From a virus, in IMG/VR virus record IMGVR_UViG_3300014838_000028, positions 1-52,904 of that record: a stretch of DNA of 52,904 bases; one strand, 5' to 3'. The position numbers and the translations under genes were made by a program. Shown piece after piece: positions 13,067 to 22,000 of the stretch (the stretch's first letter is position 1; every line of letters begins with the position of its first letter). The notes under the pieces were generated by a model. That model was not told the DNA's origin and ran no database searches. It was given only the letters and a program-made list of their open reading frames with translations.

Positions 13067-14786
13067 ATTCCCAACCCTGAAATAAACATTGATGAATTGA
13101 AGCCAGTACGTTCTGTCTCTGATGAGATTCCTGATCCAAAGCATACGCTTGGATGGGATATTTTAGAATGGTCTGCTGAGTATCTATTGCAGCCTGACGG
13201 GCCTGATGCCGGTCAGCCTTGGATTTTTACGGATGAACAGATGCGCCTCCTTTTGAGGATATATGAGATAGATGATGAAGGCAAATTCAGATATCGGCGT
13301 ATCATAATACGCCGTATAAAGGGTTGGGGTTGAAGGAAAGGACCCACTAGCAGCAGCGCTCGCTTTAGTAGAACTATGCGGACCCTGTAGATTTGGTGGG
13401 TGGGACGAAAACGACTTACCAATAGCCGTCCCACATCCAGCACCCTGGTGTCAGGCGGCAGCGGTCAGTCAAGACCAAACTGCAAATACCACTAGGGTGT
13501 TCCCAGGTATGATTAGTGATAAATTGAAAGCTGATTATGGTCTGGACGTTGGTAAGACAATTATTTATGCTCATCATGGTCGTGGCCAAGTGGAAGCTGT
13601 AACTTCGAGTCCTAGAGCACTTGAAGGTAAACGTACAACGTTCACAATAGCAAACGAGACTCATATGTGGGTTTCTAGTAATGAAGGTCAAGCCATGATG
13701 AGCGTTATATTGCGTAATGCAGCAAAATCCAGAGATGGCTCAAGTAGGGTTGTAGAGATAACCAACGCCCATTTGCCCCTTGAAGGTTCGGTAGCCGAGG
13801 AAGCGTACAATGCCTATGAGGCAGGTACACTTGATTTGGCAGGCGTTTACTATGACTCCTTAGAAGCTCCACATATAGACCTTGATACTAAAGACCCAGC
13901 TAACGAAGCAGTTGTGAAGAAGATGATTGAGTTAGCCCGTGGGGATTCCTGGTGGGTCGATCCTGAAAGAATCTATCAGGAAATGCTTGATCCCCAAGTG
14001 ACTGTGTCACAAGCGTATCGTTTCTACTTCAATATTCCTAAGCGCCTAGAAGAGGATTTCCTCACCGAGGGCAGTTGGGAAAGTCTTGCCGACTTGTCTA
14101 AGGCTCCGAAAGAACATGACCGAATGGTTATAGGTCTTGACGGCTCCGGTACGACGGGCCAAGGCGATACCACGGCAGTTGTAGGTTGCACTATTTCAGA
14201 GCAGCCGTACTTGTTTGTCATAGGTAGTTGGCCAGAGCGTGAAGGCTCTAACGTCGACACTCTAGAGGTTGAGGATCGTATCCGAGACTTTGCAAGGATG
14301 TACCAGATAGTCGAGATAGTTGCAGACCCTTATCGCTGGCAACGCACGTTGCAGGTATTCGAGCGTGAGGGGTTTGAAGTGCTCGAATATCCGCAGACTG
14401 ATACCCGGCTAATGCCGGCGACGGCAGCATTCAGGAAAGCTGTGAAAGATAAAGCTCTTTCACACGATGGCAACTTGAAGCTGGCACAGCATCTCGTCCA
14501 TGCCACAGTGAAAGAAACCAGCAGAGGTGCTCGTCTATTCAAACCAAGTAATTCCTCACCGCTAAAGATCGACCTAGCCGTCGCCGCTGTTATGGCGCTC
14601 GACAGGGCCATGTGGCATTTTAGCAATACAGCCGAACCGGGCGGCGGTGTCCATACCGGTTCAGAATGGCTTGCATCACGTTCTCCTGAGCAAATGGCAA
14701 TAGCACAGGCAGCCGCTAACAAACGGATTGAAGATTTAGTGGCCCGTGCGAGAGCACAACAGGCTGAAAGGATGAAACACAATTGA
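13067..14786 (+). CDS. terL: Terminase large subunit, interrupted by a frame change in the P-loop
   Basis: Two frames together make one terminase. Frame 1 (13067-13333) holds the N-terminus (GWDILEWSAEYLLQPDGPDA) and ends ...RRIKGWG at TGA 13331. Frame 2, open from 13320, continues with GKDPLAAALALVELCGP, ANETHMW (Walker B region) and the nuclease start GLDGSGTTGQGDT. Large terminases here normally read GWGKDP/GWGKSP, the ATP-binding P-loop. Removing the seven bases TGAAGGA (13331-13337) restores exactly that; a simple +1 shift gives GWGEGKDP. The start is also odd: GAGGAGGTGA (13051-13060) is followed after six bases by ATT 13067, while the first standard start, TTG 13097, lies far from it. 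Programmed recoding, a real indel, or an assembly error are all possible. Function: ATP-driven DNA packaging and cutting. Confidence 0.75.
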
Positions 14787-15175
14787 GCAAACCTAACATA
14801 ACCTGGGCCGACAAAGCGGATAAATCTGATCTTGCCGGTGCCTATGGGTATCTGACGCTACAGTACAACGATAAGGTTGCTGAAGAAATAGTAGAACTCC
14901 TGGGGAACAATGAGATCGTAACGCACAGGGCATGTGACATCCTTAGAGCGTGCGATCTTAGTCCTTTACCTATAGGAAATATAGATGTCATCAAGTACCT
15001 GAGGAAATTCCTTGCAGGTGATACGATAGGCCCGGCGCTCATTCTGAGCACGGCCGATACCGCCGAACTTGCCGATGGTTTACATCGCATTAGCGCCCTC
15101 TATTATTTGGACGTTGAGGCCGATGTAGCCTGTGTAGTTGCTTCGATTGGAGGCGTGAATGAGGAAGACGATTGA
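14783..15175 (+). CDS. ParB/sulfiredoxin-like protein
   Basis: 130 residues from TTG 14783, overlapping the terminase stop. The segment GPALILSTADTAELADGLHR followed by ISALYYLDVEADVACVVA matches the ParB/Srx-like nuclease fold, in which the DGxHR motif binds a nucleotide. Phages often carry such a gene next to terminase and portal. Its role is unclear (DNA nicking, NTPase or regulation). All key motif residues appear present. Confidence 0.6.
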   Translation: MSKPNITWADKADKSDLAGAYGYLTLQYNDKVAEEIVELLGNNEIVTHRACDILRACDLSPLPIGNIDVIKYLRKFLAGDTIGPALILSTADTAELADGLHRISALYYLDVEADVACVVASIGGVNEEDD

Positions 15176-15386
15176 CGTTCGGCTAGTTCTCGAACTAGTC
15201 GCATTAGCGGCGATAGTCGCTGCTGTGTATTTGGCAACATTGTTGATATGGGCGGCACTTCTTGCATTCGCTGTCTCCCTAGCTTACTTGGCCTATATTT
15301 GGGAATTCAAGCCCGTAACGGTGAAGCTGCGTAGGCCGAGTTTGAAGGGACTACATCGTCATGGCACGAAGCCGACTCGCAGGTAG
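15159..15386 (+). CDS. Small two-helix membrane protein
   Basis: 75 residues from ATG 15159. Two adjacent hydrophobic helices (LVLELVALAAIVAAVYLA and LLIWAALLAFAVSLAYLAYI) and a basic C-terminal tail, so the ends probably lie on the same side of the membrane. Nested between the ParB-like and portal genes and overlapping both. Two helices and a charged tail would suit a holin-like or superinfection protein, but position is atypical. Confidence 0.55.
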   Translation: MRKTIDVRLVLELVALAAIVAAVYLATLLIWAALLAFAVSLAYLAYIWEFKPVTVKLRRPSLKGLHRHGTKPTRR

Positions 15387-16806
15387 AACAGAACGACGTA
15401 ACCTATCGCTGACTGGGTATTCGGGCTGGAACAGTTCTATGGAATTGACGGGCGTCGTCCCGCCTCATGGCTACCAGTACCAGAATCAAGCCGGCGTCGA
15501 TGTTTCACCACGTACCGTTATGTCTATTGGTGTTGTCCAGCGTTGCATCGAAGTGCTGCAAAACAGCTTCTTCGAGATGGGCAGCCCGAGTGTCTACACG
15601 AAGCAATTCGACAATGACGGACACTGGTTCCCGAATTATTTGCCTGATACGGCACCGAACTTCCCAACGCTATTCCAAGGGTCACCTTGGGGTGTTGGTC
15701 CTTTTGCTGACAATGCCTATATTCCCTACAACATAGGGATCGGAAAGACCATAGCATCTATGGCGCTTTTCGGTGAGGCATGGTGGTATGCAACAAAACG
15801 GGACTACATGGGACACATGCAGAATCTGGAAGTCCTCCACCCGGCATTCCTGAACATCCCAGCACAACCGACACCCGCCGAGCGGGCTGCCGGCAAGCAG
15901 TGGAATATCACGTATGGCATGGGCGCCAATATGCAGGCACTCGACCCGAAGGGCCTAGTGTTTATACCGAGGATGATAATGCCCGGTGATTCAAGGGCGA
16001 TCAATCCGGTTGAGAGTGAAAGTGGGATGTTTGCCATAGCCTTAGCGGCTTTGCAATATTCCATGACATGGTTTTCTCAGGGTGCGTCGCCTAGCTTCAT
16101 AATGACGACAGACAACAAACTCGACCCCGATGCCGTCGACAAGATTTATGAGAAACTCGTCCTAGAGCATGCCGGCCTAACAAAGGCCAACCTGCCTCTG
16201 GTATTCGACGGTGGACTACATTATCAACAGACGCAGTCTGATCCTAACCGCAGCCAGATGTCTCAAACTCTCGCATATTCGAGAGAAGAGATTTCTGGCT
16301 ACTTCGGTATACCTGGGCACCTTGTTGGTATCCCTGGTGGTTCGGGCGGCAACTGGGGTAAAGGGTTGCAGGAAGAGAATTACGGCCTGCTGACCTTTAC
16401 TTTGAGTGGCTATCGAATTCCTGTCGATGAAGGCTTTACCTCCATTATCACGAGAGGGCAATACGCTGTTACTGATCCTAGGAACTTGCTGCATGTCGAT
16501 GAGCAAGAGATGGCAGTCGCCGGTATGAACCGTCGTTTGTCAGCGGTTACGACTCCGAACGAAGAGAGGCGCAAGTGGAATTTGCCGCCTGTCGACAACG
16601 GGGATGATATATCGACTCCTATGAACAGTAACTCGACTGTGCAAACCACCGATGATGATAATGCTGCAGCCGCAGATGCAGCGGGCATAACCCCGCAGCT
16701 TCCTAATCCTGCAACAATGTCCGGTGCTGCACCGGTCCCCGATCCTTCTGATAATGCAGCGCCTTTGCCCGCTCCCAAAATAACAAAGGGCGGAGGCGCC
16801 GCATGA
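15361..16806 (+). CDS. Portal protein
   Basis: 481 residues from ATG 15361. The order of features fits phage portals: basic N-terminus, MSIGVVQRCIEVLQNSFFEM, the wing/stem region with GASPSFIMTTDNKLDPDAV, then SREEISGYFGIPGHLVGIPG and the helical crown. Twelve copies form the vertex channel for DNA passage. The C-terminal 70 residues are Asp/Ala/Pro-rich and low in complexity. Located directly after terminase and overlapping the next gene by four bases. Confidence 0.85.
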   Translation: MARSRLAGRTERRNLSLTGYSGWNSSMELTGVVPPHGYQYQNQAGVDVSPRTVMSIGVVQRCIEVLQNSFFEMGSPSVYTKQFDNDGHWFPNYLPDTAPNFPTLFQGSPWGVGPFADNAYIPYNIGIGKTIASMALFGEAWWYATKRDYMGHMQNLEVLHPAFLNIPAQPTPAERAAGKQWNITYGMGANMQALDPKGLVFIPRMIMPGDSRAINPVESESGMFAIALAALQYSMTWFSQGASPSFIMTTDNKLDPDAVDKIYEKLVLEHAGLTKANLPLVFDGGLHYQQTQSDPNRSQMSQTLAYSREEISGYFGIPGHLVGIPGGSGGNWGKGLQEENYGLLTFTLSGYRIPVDEGFTSIITRGQYAVTDPRNLLHVDEQEMAVAGMNRRLSAVTTPNEERRKWNLPPVDNGDDISTPMNSNSTVQTTDDDNAAAADAAGITPQLPNPATMSGAAPVPDPSDNAAPLPAPKITKGGGAA

Positions 16807-19781
16807 CTTGGCCCTCTTTGCTAAACAAAAGAGTGCTAGGTGTCGACCCTTATTCCGAAGAAACAGGCCACGCATTCCTAAAGGTGGGTGGTGGCCTGTT
16901 TGCTGGGTCGACTCCTGGGGAGCATCTTGAAGGAAAAGCTAAAGCTGATGCAGAAAAAGCGACTAAGCTTGCCGGTGAGAAAGCAGCAGCAGATGCTGCG
17001 AATACTGGTCGAGTCAAGAGTGCCACAGAACGAATTATGGCACATGCCAATGAAGGGAGTGAGGGTTTCACTGAGCATATGCTCACAGGTGAAGTCCCTC
17101 AAAAGGGATTCCAGTGTGCTGTTCCCGGCCATGACTTAGTAAAGCCTGTAGACGAGCTAACGTCTTCTGACGTTGACAAATGGATGGCTCAGAATAAAGA
17201 GGTTCTGTCCAAGCCAAACGTTTATATGGGCGGTTGGGTACAACATAAGGACGGTGTCGCTGAGTTAGTGATCGAGCCGTCAGAGAATATACCTAAGCGG
17301 GAGGATGCCTTCAAAGCAGGCGTTGCTCGTAACCAAATAGAAATCTACGACAATACCACGAAGAAGTGCATAAGCACCGGCGGTTCAGGTGCGCATAATC
17401 GGTTGAAGCCCAAGCCAAAGACAGTAACTCTGTTCCACGGCACTCGTCCAGAAAACGTAGCAGGGCTAAAGGAAAACGGCCTCACTGCCCCTCCTGAAGT
17501 GATGAGCAGTAAGTGGCCACAGTTGACCGATAATTTTGACGAGGCGCATAAGTACGCCGGTCCTGGTGGCTCGGTTGCTGAGTTTCAGGTACCTCAAAAA
17601 GAGATATGGTCAGATGACGGTGATCCCGATGATGCCCGTTTATGGGCGGGGCAGACAGGTAAAGCCAATTTAGTACGAGGCGATCCTGAAGGCACGTCCG
17701 TGAACTACGGTGTCAAGACGACGTTACCCGGTAGTTATATCAGCAACGTTTATGCAGACGGCGAACGTCCTGCAAACCCGGCTGATCTTACGACGGGGCA
17801 GAAGCAGGCTATTGCTTATCATCAATTGCTTCAGAATGCTTATGCTTCTAAGTACAGCAACAATAACAGTTGGCTCGGTAAACAGCCGAGTGCTAAGTTA
17901 GATGCTGCTAATAAGAAAAGGCAGACTCTAGAAAATACCTACAAAATGTCGACGGGTGATGATCGCAAACTCATAGCTGCAAAGCTTCGAGAGCTTGAAG
18001 AGGGTGAGGATCACCCGATCATAAAGCAGGAGTTACACGAGCATACAGCGAAACTAACAGCACTGCCGAAACTTGGTGAGGCTCCATTAGATACTAGTCG
18101 TATCAAGGCCGGTCTTGCTAAGGATATGCCACTGACTAACAAGGATGTAGAAGCAAAGTTTCAAGGTTTTATAGACTATGCTAAGAAGCAGGGCAAGCTC
18201 GGTGTATGGAAGAATTGGTACCATAATGCTCACGATCAAATTCATGCCAGGGCTAAAGCTCTTGACTTTGACCATGAGAAGTTCTTTGCAATGGTATCGG
18301 CAACTTCCCCACGAATGCGATGGGAAGAAAATGGCCGGCTCAAGAACATGGATGCAGCCGAGAAGGCAGTTCATATTGGTAGGTATTATGAGGGCTCGAA
18401 CCTTTCAATTGACGAGATAGCTAAGAAGGAAGTTCCCGACGACATCGGTGCTCCTGAGAAGACACCACTAATGCGAACGAACTTGAAGAATGCATTGCGC
18501 ATCTATTATGGCGAACATCCCGACTCAGTGCTGCGAGCTGCGAAGACGAGGAGTTTCTACAATAACCTCCGATTCCCAGGAGAAACAAGAGATGCAACTA
18601 TGGATACGTGGATGGGCAACGCAATGGTAGGGCACACACCCTCTGATAAGGAAGTGCATGCTTTGTTCGGTAACTCGATGCCTGACCAAGCTTCTTTCAA
18701 ACGTTATGGTTGGTCTGCTGATCGAATTCGAGCAGTGGCTGATAAGAACGGACTGAAGCCAGACGAAGCGCAAGCAGTTGTCTGGATGGCAGTCGGGGAC
18801 AAAGACAAGGATAAAGTAGTCAAACCTCCGACGTATCTAGACGGTAATCCCGACGATGCGTATTTTGCATCACCGCCGACAACTAATGTGAAGTTCCCGA
18901 CGATGCATCCACCGGTAATGAAGACTACACAGATGCCTCTTCGAGAGGGTCCTCCTGGCACTAACTTACGTCCGTTGAAAACGACGGCACAGGGAAAGTG
19001 GAAGCTCAACAAGTACGCTGTCAGCACAAAAGACGGTGAGGAAATTGGTATGAGATTCGACGGTGACTTGCCGAAAGACGAGCAGCCGACTAAGGAGCAG
19101 GCACAACAGGTTCTAAGCACTGTGGCTGACCTTCACGAGAAGTACCCGCTAAAGATGACTCCAAGAGTTAGGGTTGTATCCTTCAAGAGGATGAGCAAGG
19201 AAATTCCTGACGGTGGCTCTCCATTCGCCTGGGTGCATACTGATTCACCGAATGCTATAAACATTCAAGGACACGCTATGCGGAATAACTTCGACAGGGT
19301 GGGTGCTGACTTTGGGAAGATCGGCAAATCTAGTGTGGCTGCACCGATCCGTCCTGGCTGGTTTATGCCGGTGTTCGACAATCTTACTGATGAGCATGAC
19401 TTTTTAGCTAGCCTCCCAGCATTAGACTCTGAAGTTCCTGAAGCTACTTCAGAGAGCACGATATCGAAATCACAGTATGTCACGGCTCACGAATTCGGGC
19501 ATTGCCTAGAATTCAATGGCAAGAATGCTTGGGGTTCAACTGCTAAGACTGAGGAAAATAATCAACGTCAGGTAGCTGCGAAGCTCGAAGGGGCGTTTAG
19601 ACTTGTTCAAACAAACCAAGATAAGTGGAATGAGATGAGCGATTACGGGAGGTCAAATGCTTATGAGGCCGGCGCTGAGGCGTTTGCTGAGTATGCGTTG
19701 ACTGATGGTACAACTACAAACGGTGTAGCTCAGTCGTATGCTCGTGCTGGCAAGTTTGCAAAGAAGGTGACAGGTAAATGA
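16803..19781 (+). CDS. Large polyvalent protein with ADP-ribosyltransferase-like and metallopeptidase domains
   Basis: 992 residues directly after the portal, where a MuF-type capsid morphogenesis protein often sits. Around 210-310, LFHGTRPENVAGLKENGL (His212) and the following beta segments resemble the ART/PARP-like fold. Residues about 470-680 contain the segment ATSPRMRWEENGRLKN and a helical domain with TRSFYNNLRFPGE and DTWMGNAM, seen in other large phage proteins but not functionally assigned. Near the C-terminus, YVTAHEFGHCLEF carries the zinc metallopeptidase signature HEFGH (896-900), with EAGAEAFAEYA downstream as a possible third ligand region. Such multi-domain proteins are often packaged and injected with the DNA. 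ART activity needs checking because only the His motif is clear. Confidence 0.65.
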   Translation: MTWPSLLNKRVLGVDPYSEETGHAFLKVGGGLFAGSTPGEHLEGKAKADAEKATKLAGEKAAADAANTGRVKSATERIMAHANEGSEGFTEHMLTGEVPQKGFQCAVPGHDLVKPVDELTSSDVDKWMAQNKEVLSKPNVYMGGWVQHKDGVAELVIEPSENIPKREDAFKAGVARNQIEIYDNTTKKCISTGGSGAHNRLKPKPKTVTLFHGTRPENVAGLKENGLTAPPEVMSSKWPQLTDNFDEAHKYAGPGGSVAEFQVPQKEIWSDDGDPDDARLWAGQTGKANLVRGDPEGTSVNYGVKTTLPGSYISNVYADGERPANPADLTTGQKQAIAYHQLLQNAYASKYSNNNSWLGKQPSAKLDAANKKRQTLENTYKMSTGDDRKLIAAKLRELEEGEDHPIIKQELHEHTAKLTALPKLGEAPLDTSRIKAGLAKDMPLTNKDVEAKFQGFIDYAKKQGKLGVWKNWYHNAHDQIHARAKALDFDHEKFFAMVSATSPRMRWEENGRLKNMDAAEKAVHIGRYYEGSNLSIDEIAKKEVPDDIGAPEKTPLMRTNLKNALRIYYGEHPDSVLRAAKTRSFYNNLRFPGETRDATMDTWMGNAMVGHTPSDKEVHALFGNSMPDQASFKRYGWSADRIRAVADKNGLKPDEAQAVVWMAVGDKDKDKVVKPPTYLDGNPDDAYFASPPTTNVKFPTMHPPVMKTTQMPLREGPPGTNLRPLKTTAQGKWKLNKYAVSTKDGEEIGMRFDGDLPKDEQPTKEQAQQVLSTVADLHEKYPLKMTPRVRVVSFKRMSKEIPDGGSPFAWVHTDSPNAINIQGHAMRNNFDRVGADFGKIGKSSVAAPIRPGWFMPVFDNLTDEHDFLASLPALDSEVPEATSESTISKSQYVTAHEFGHCLEFNGKNAWGSTAKTEENNQRQVAAKLEGAFRLVQTNQDKWNEMSDYGRSNAYEAGAEAFAEYALTDGTTTNGVAQSYARAGKFAKKVTGK

Positions 19782-19915
19782 TTATAACGGATACATTCTC
19801 ACCTGATGAGGCTCCTCAGATAATTGACCCCATTATGCCAGGTGTCCTCTCGCCTGAGGACGAGGCTGAGCTTCAAGAATGTTTTGGAGTGGAAGGAGAT
19901 TCCGATGCTGACTAA
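19778..19915 (+). CDS. Small acidic protein
   Basis: 45 residues from ATG 19778 (ATGA overlap). Strongly acidic (SPEDEAELQECFGVEGDSDA), no predicted domain. Part of a run of three tiny genes between the polyvalent protein and the protease. Confidence 0.4.
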   Translation: MIITDTFSPDEAPQIIDPIMPGVLSPEDEAELQECFGVEGDSDAD

Positions 19916-20066
19916 AAGTACGACTGTAGCAAAAACATTTACGGCGTACCCATTAGATATAAACGAGGATGAACCTTTCCACCCGGAAGCACCTTTAGAA
20001 GAAGGGGCATGGGATTCGTATTTAGATAGTCCCGTTGTAGGTCCGCCTCCTAAGGAGACAGGATGA
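19905..20066 (+). CDS. Small acidic, proline-rich protein
   Basis: 53 residues from ATG 19905 with GGAAGGAGA upstream. Acidic and Pro-rich (LDINEDEPFHPEAPLEEGAW), likely unstructured. Overlaps the next start (ATGA). Unknown function. Confidence 0.5.
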   Translation: MLTKSTTVAKTFTAYPLDINEDEPFHPEAPLEEGAWDSYLDSPVVGPPPKETG

Positions 20067-20215
20067 CGACTAGAGTCACACCTGAATTGCGTAGTAAACA
20101 ATCTGAACAAATGAAGGGTAATACTTGTAACTTAGGGCATAAAGCTTCTGAGGAAACTAAGCGCAAGATGTCTGCATCTCATCGGGCGGCTAGAGCAGGA
20201 AAGGATGTAATATAA
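20063..20215 (+). CDS. NUMOD3-like DNA-binding peptide
   Basis: 50 residues from ATG 20063, AAGGAGAC upstream. GNTCNLGHKASEETKRKMSA closely matches NUMOD3 modules of homing endonucleases (GxxxxxGHKxSEETKxKMS). There is no nuclease domain in this or adjoining genes, so it is probably a detached remnant or a stand-alone DNA-binding peptide inserted before the protease gene. Confidence 0.5.
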   Translation: MTTRVTPELRSKQSEQMKGNTCNLGHKASEETKRKMSASHRAARAGKDVI

Positions 20216-21789
20216 TGGAAATTCGTTCCGTGGACCTGGTCGCAGCGATCAGGGGCGCCATGCCCGACGGTGAGGGTGAGTCTTTCGTACTAGATAGTGC
20301 ATATGGCGAATTCTTGACTTTCAGGAATGTTGATACAGATGAAGAGTGGGCCGTCCGATATTCAGTCGAAGACGGTAAGGTAGAACTTCACGATGAGCCT
20401 ACGGCTGCTGCCGAGGTTCGTGCAGTGCTGACATCTAAGGCGAGAAACGCTTTGGCTGACAGCGACTTTGCATACATCGACTCTAAGGGTGGCCGGCATT
20501 TGCCGGTGCATGATGCCAAGCACGTTAGCTCGGCGCTCGGTCGATTTAGCTCGACGGACTTTGAAAGCCCTGCAAAGAAAGTTACCGCAGCCAAGAAGAT
20601 TTGTGCTGCTGCTAAGGCTTGCAAAATCGACGTTGCGGATGACGATGATGTCGCCGTCGCTGCAAGGTCTGCAAAGCCTGAAGTTGAAGCTCGTTCCGAT
20701 AGCCCGAGTAACAAGGACACTCGGTCGCTTCTCGAAGGTGCCTGTGCTGCTAAGTTCGGGGACCCCAAGAAAAACAAGTTCGTTTATGTCTCCGACTTTT
20801 CTGACTCGTGGGTTGTTTATGACCAAGGTGACGAGAAGTTCCAGGCGACCTATTCTGTCGACGGTGACACGGTAAACCTAGGCGATCCGGTTCAGGTTGT
20901 CGAAGCTCATTCTTACACGCCGTTGCAGACGAACAGTGCCAGGCCGACTACCTTTAGCTTGCTGCGTAAGGGCCGGCGTCAGCGTCGGGACCTTGCTCCT
21001 GCTATGGAACATCGTAGGTACGATGCCGAGATGCGAATTAGGGACGTTGATAAGAATGACAACCTAGTCACTCTCCGAGGCACGCCGATTGTTTATGACG
21101 CTGTTTACAAGGTTCGTGACATGATCGGTGAATTCAGCGAGACGATGCGCCGTGGTGTGGCCACCGACTTGATAAACAGCCCTGCATTCAACTGCCGTTT
21201 CCTTTACGACCACAAGGGCATGGTTATGGCGTCGACCGCTCCCGGTACTCTGAAGTTTGAGGATCGCAAGACCGGCCTTGACACCTTCCCGACCATTGAT
21301 ATTCGGTCGCCATCTGCAATGGACCTTTATGTCGCTGTCGAGCGTGGAGATGTTCGCAGTATGTCTATTGGCTTTATGGTCAATGAAGCTGGGGAGAAGT
21401 GGGATAGCCGGCAAGAAAACCGTGAGGTTTTCAAGTTTGTCGATATGCCCGACGTCTCTGCTGTTGCCTTCCCGGCCAGCACAACCACTTCGATCATCCT
21501 AGCCCGTTCGGCGTTTGCATCTATTTCGGCTGAGAGCCGTGAGCGGTTGCGGCGTCTTTATCCGCTGGCGAAGCAAGTTCGTAGCGGCCAGGCGCTTTCG
21601 CAGGCCGATGGTGATTTGCTAATCAGGGCCATTGAAGCCCTTTACGAAGCTGATGATTTGGACGAAGCCACGCTAGTCGAGGCATTCCGTTCGCTACAGT
21701 CGCCGGAAGACACCGAGACTACTCTCGCCGGTCTTGTCATTCAGCGGCAGCGCCTCGCACTCGCCCAGGCTCGCTCGGCTCTACAATAA
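20215..21789 (+). CDS. Prohead protease with N-terminal extension
   Basis: 524 residues from ATG 20215 (one-base overlap with the previous stop). Residues about 285-440 form an HK97-type (U35) prohead protease: LRGTPIVYDAVY, CRFLYDHKG (His333), DVRSMSIGF (Ser384) and VSAVAFPASTTTS. It cleaves scaffold or capsid N-termini during head maturation. The first 270 residues are extra: around residues 100-140, LPVHDAKHVSSALGRFSST and the following helices resemble a small domain (DUF6582-like) often seen with proteases. The segment between is low-complexity. The capsid gene follows after a structured leader. Confidence 0.8.
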   Translation: MEIRSVDLVAAIRGAMPDGEGESFVLDSAYGEFLTFRNVDTDEEWAVRYSVEDGKVELHDEPTAAAEVRAVLTSKARNALADSDFAYIDSKGGRHLPVHDAKHVSSALGRFSSTDFESPAKKVTAAKKICAAAKACKIDVADDDDVAVAARSAKPEVEARSDSPSNKDTRSLLEGACAAKFGDPKKNKFVYVSDFSDSWVVYDQGDEKFQATYSVDGDTVNLGDPVQVVEAHSYTPLQTNSARPTTFSLLRKGRRQRRDLAPAMEHRRYDAEMRIRDVDKNDNLVTLRGTPIVYDAVYKVRDMIGEFSETMRRGVATDLINSPAFNCRFLYDHKGMVMASTAPGTLKFEDRKTGLDTFPTIDIRSPSAMDLYVAVERGDVRSMSIGFMVNEAGEKWDSRQENREVFKFVDMPDVSAVAFPASTTTSIILARSAFASISAESRERLRRLYPLAKQVRSGQALSQADGDLLIRAIEALYEADDLDEATLVEAFRSLQSPEDTETTLAGLVIQRQRLALAQARSALQ

Positions 21790-21794
21790 TAACG

Positions 21795-21855
21795 GTCCCC
21801 GCTTCGGCGGGGACACGTTCTTCTCAATACAATAGTCCGAGACTTCCTGTCTCGG
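21795..21855 (+). promoter_or_regulatory. Two stable hairpins in the capsid leader
   Basis: GTCCCCGC-TTCG-GCGGGGAC (21795-21814) is a perfect 8-bp stem with a UUCG tetraloop; CCGAGAC-TTCCT-GTCTCGG (21837-21855) is a second 7-bp stem. Neither has a T-run, so they may act as a 3' RNA stabiliser for the protease transcript, a processing point, or the leader of the capsid message. The rest of 21856-22000 shows only a weak GAGC/GCTC hairpin and the capsid ribosome site (AAAGGAC). Confidence 0.6.
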
Positions 21856-22000
21856 CGCAAGTAGCATTGCAAGCAATAAATCGAGGTGTAGTAACCCAGT
21901 TGAGCGTTCTTTGCTCCTGCGTGCATCTGCGGCTAGATACTTAGCCCCATGAGCCGACACACTTTGCTGAATGTGCTTTTTACCATAAAGGACAACTATT

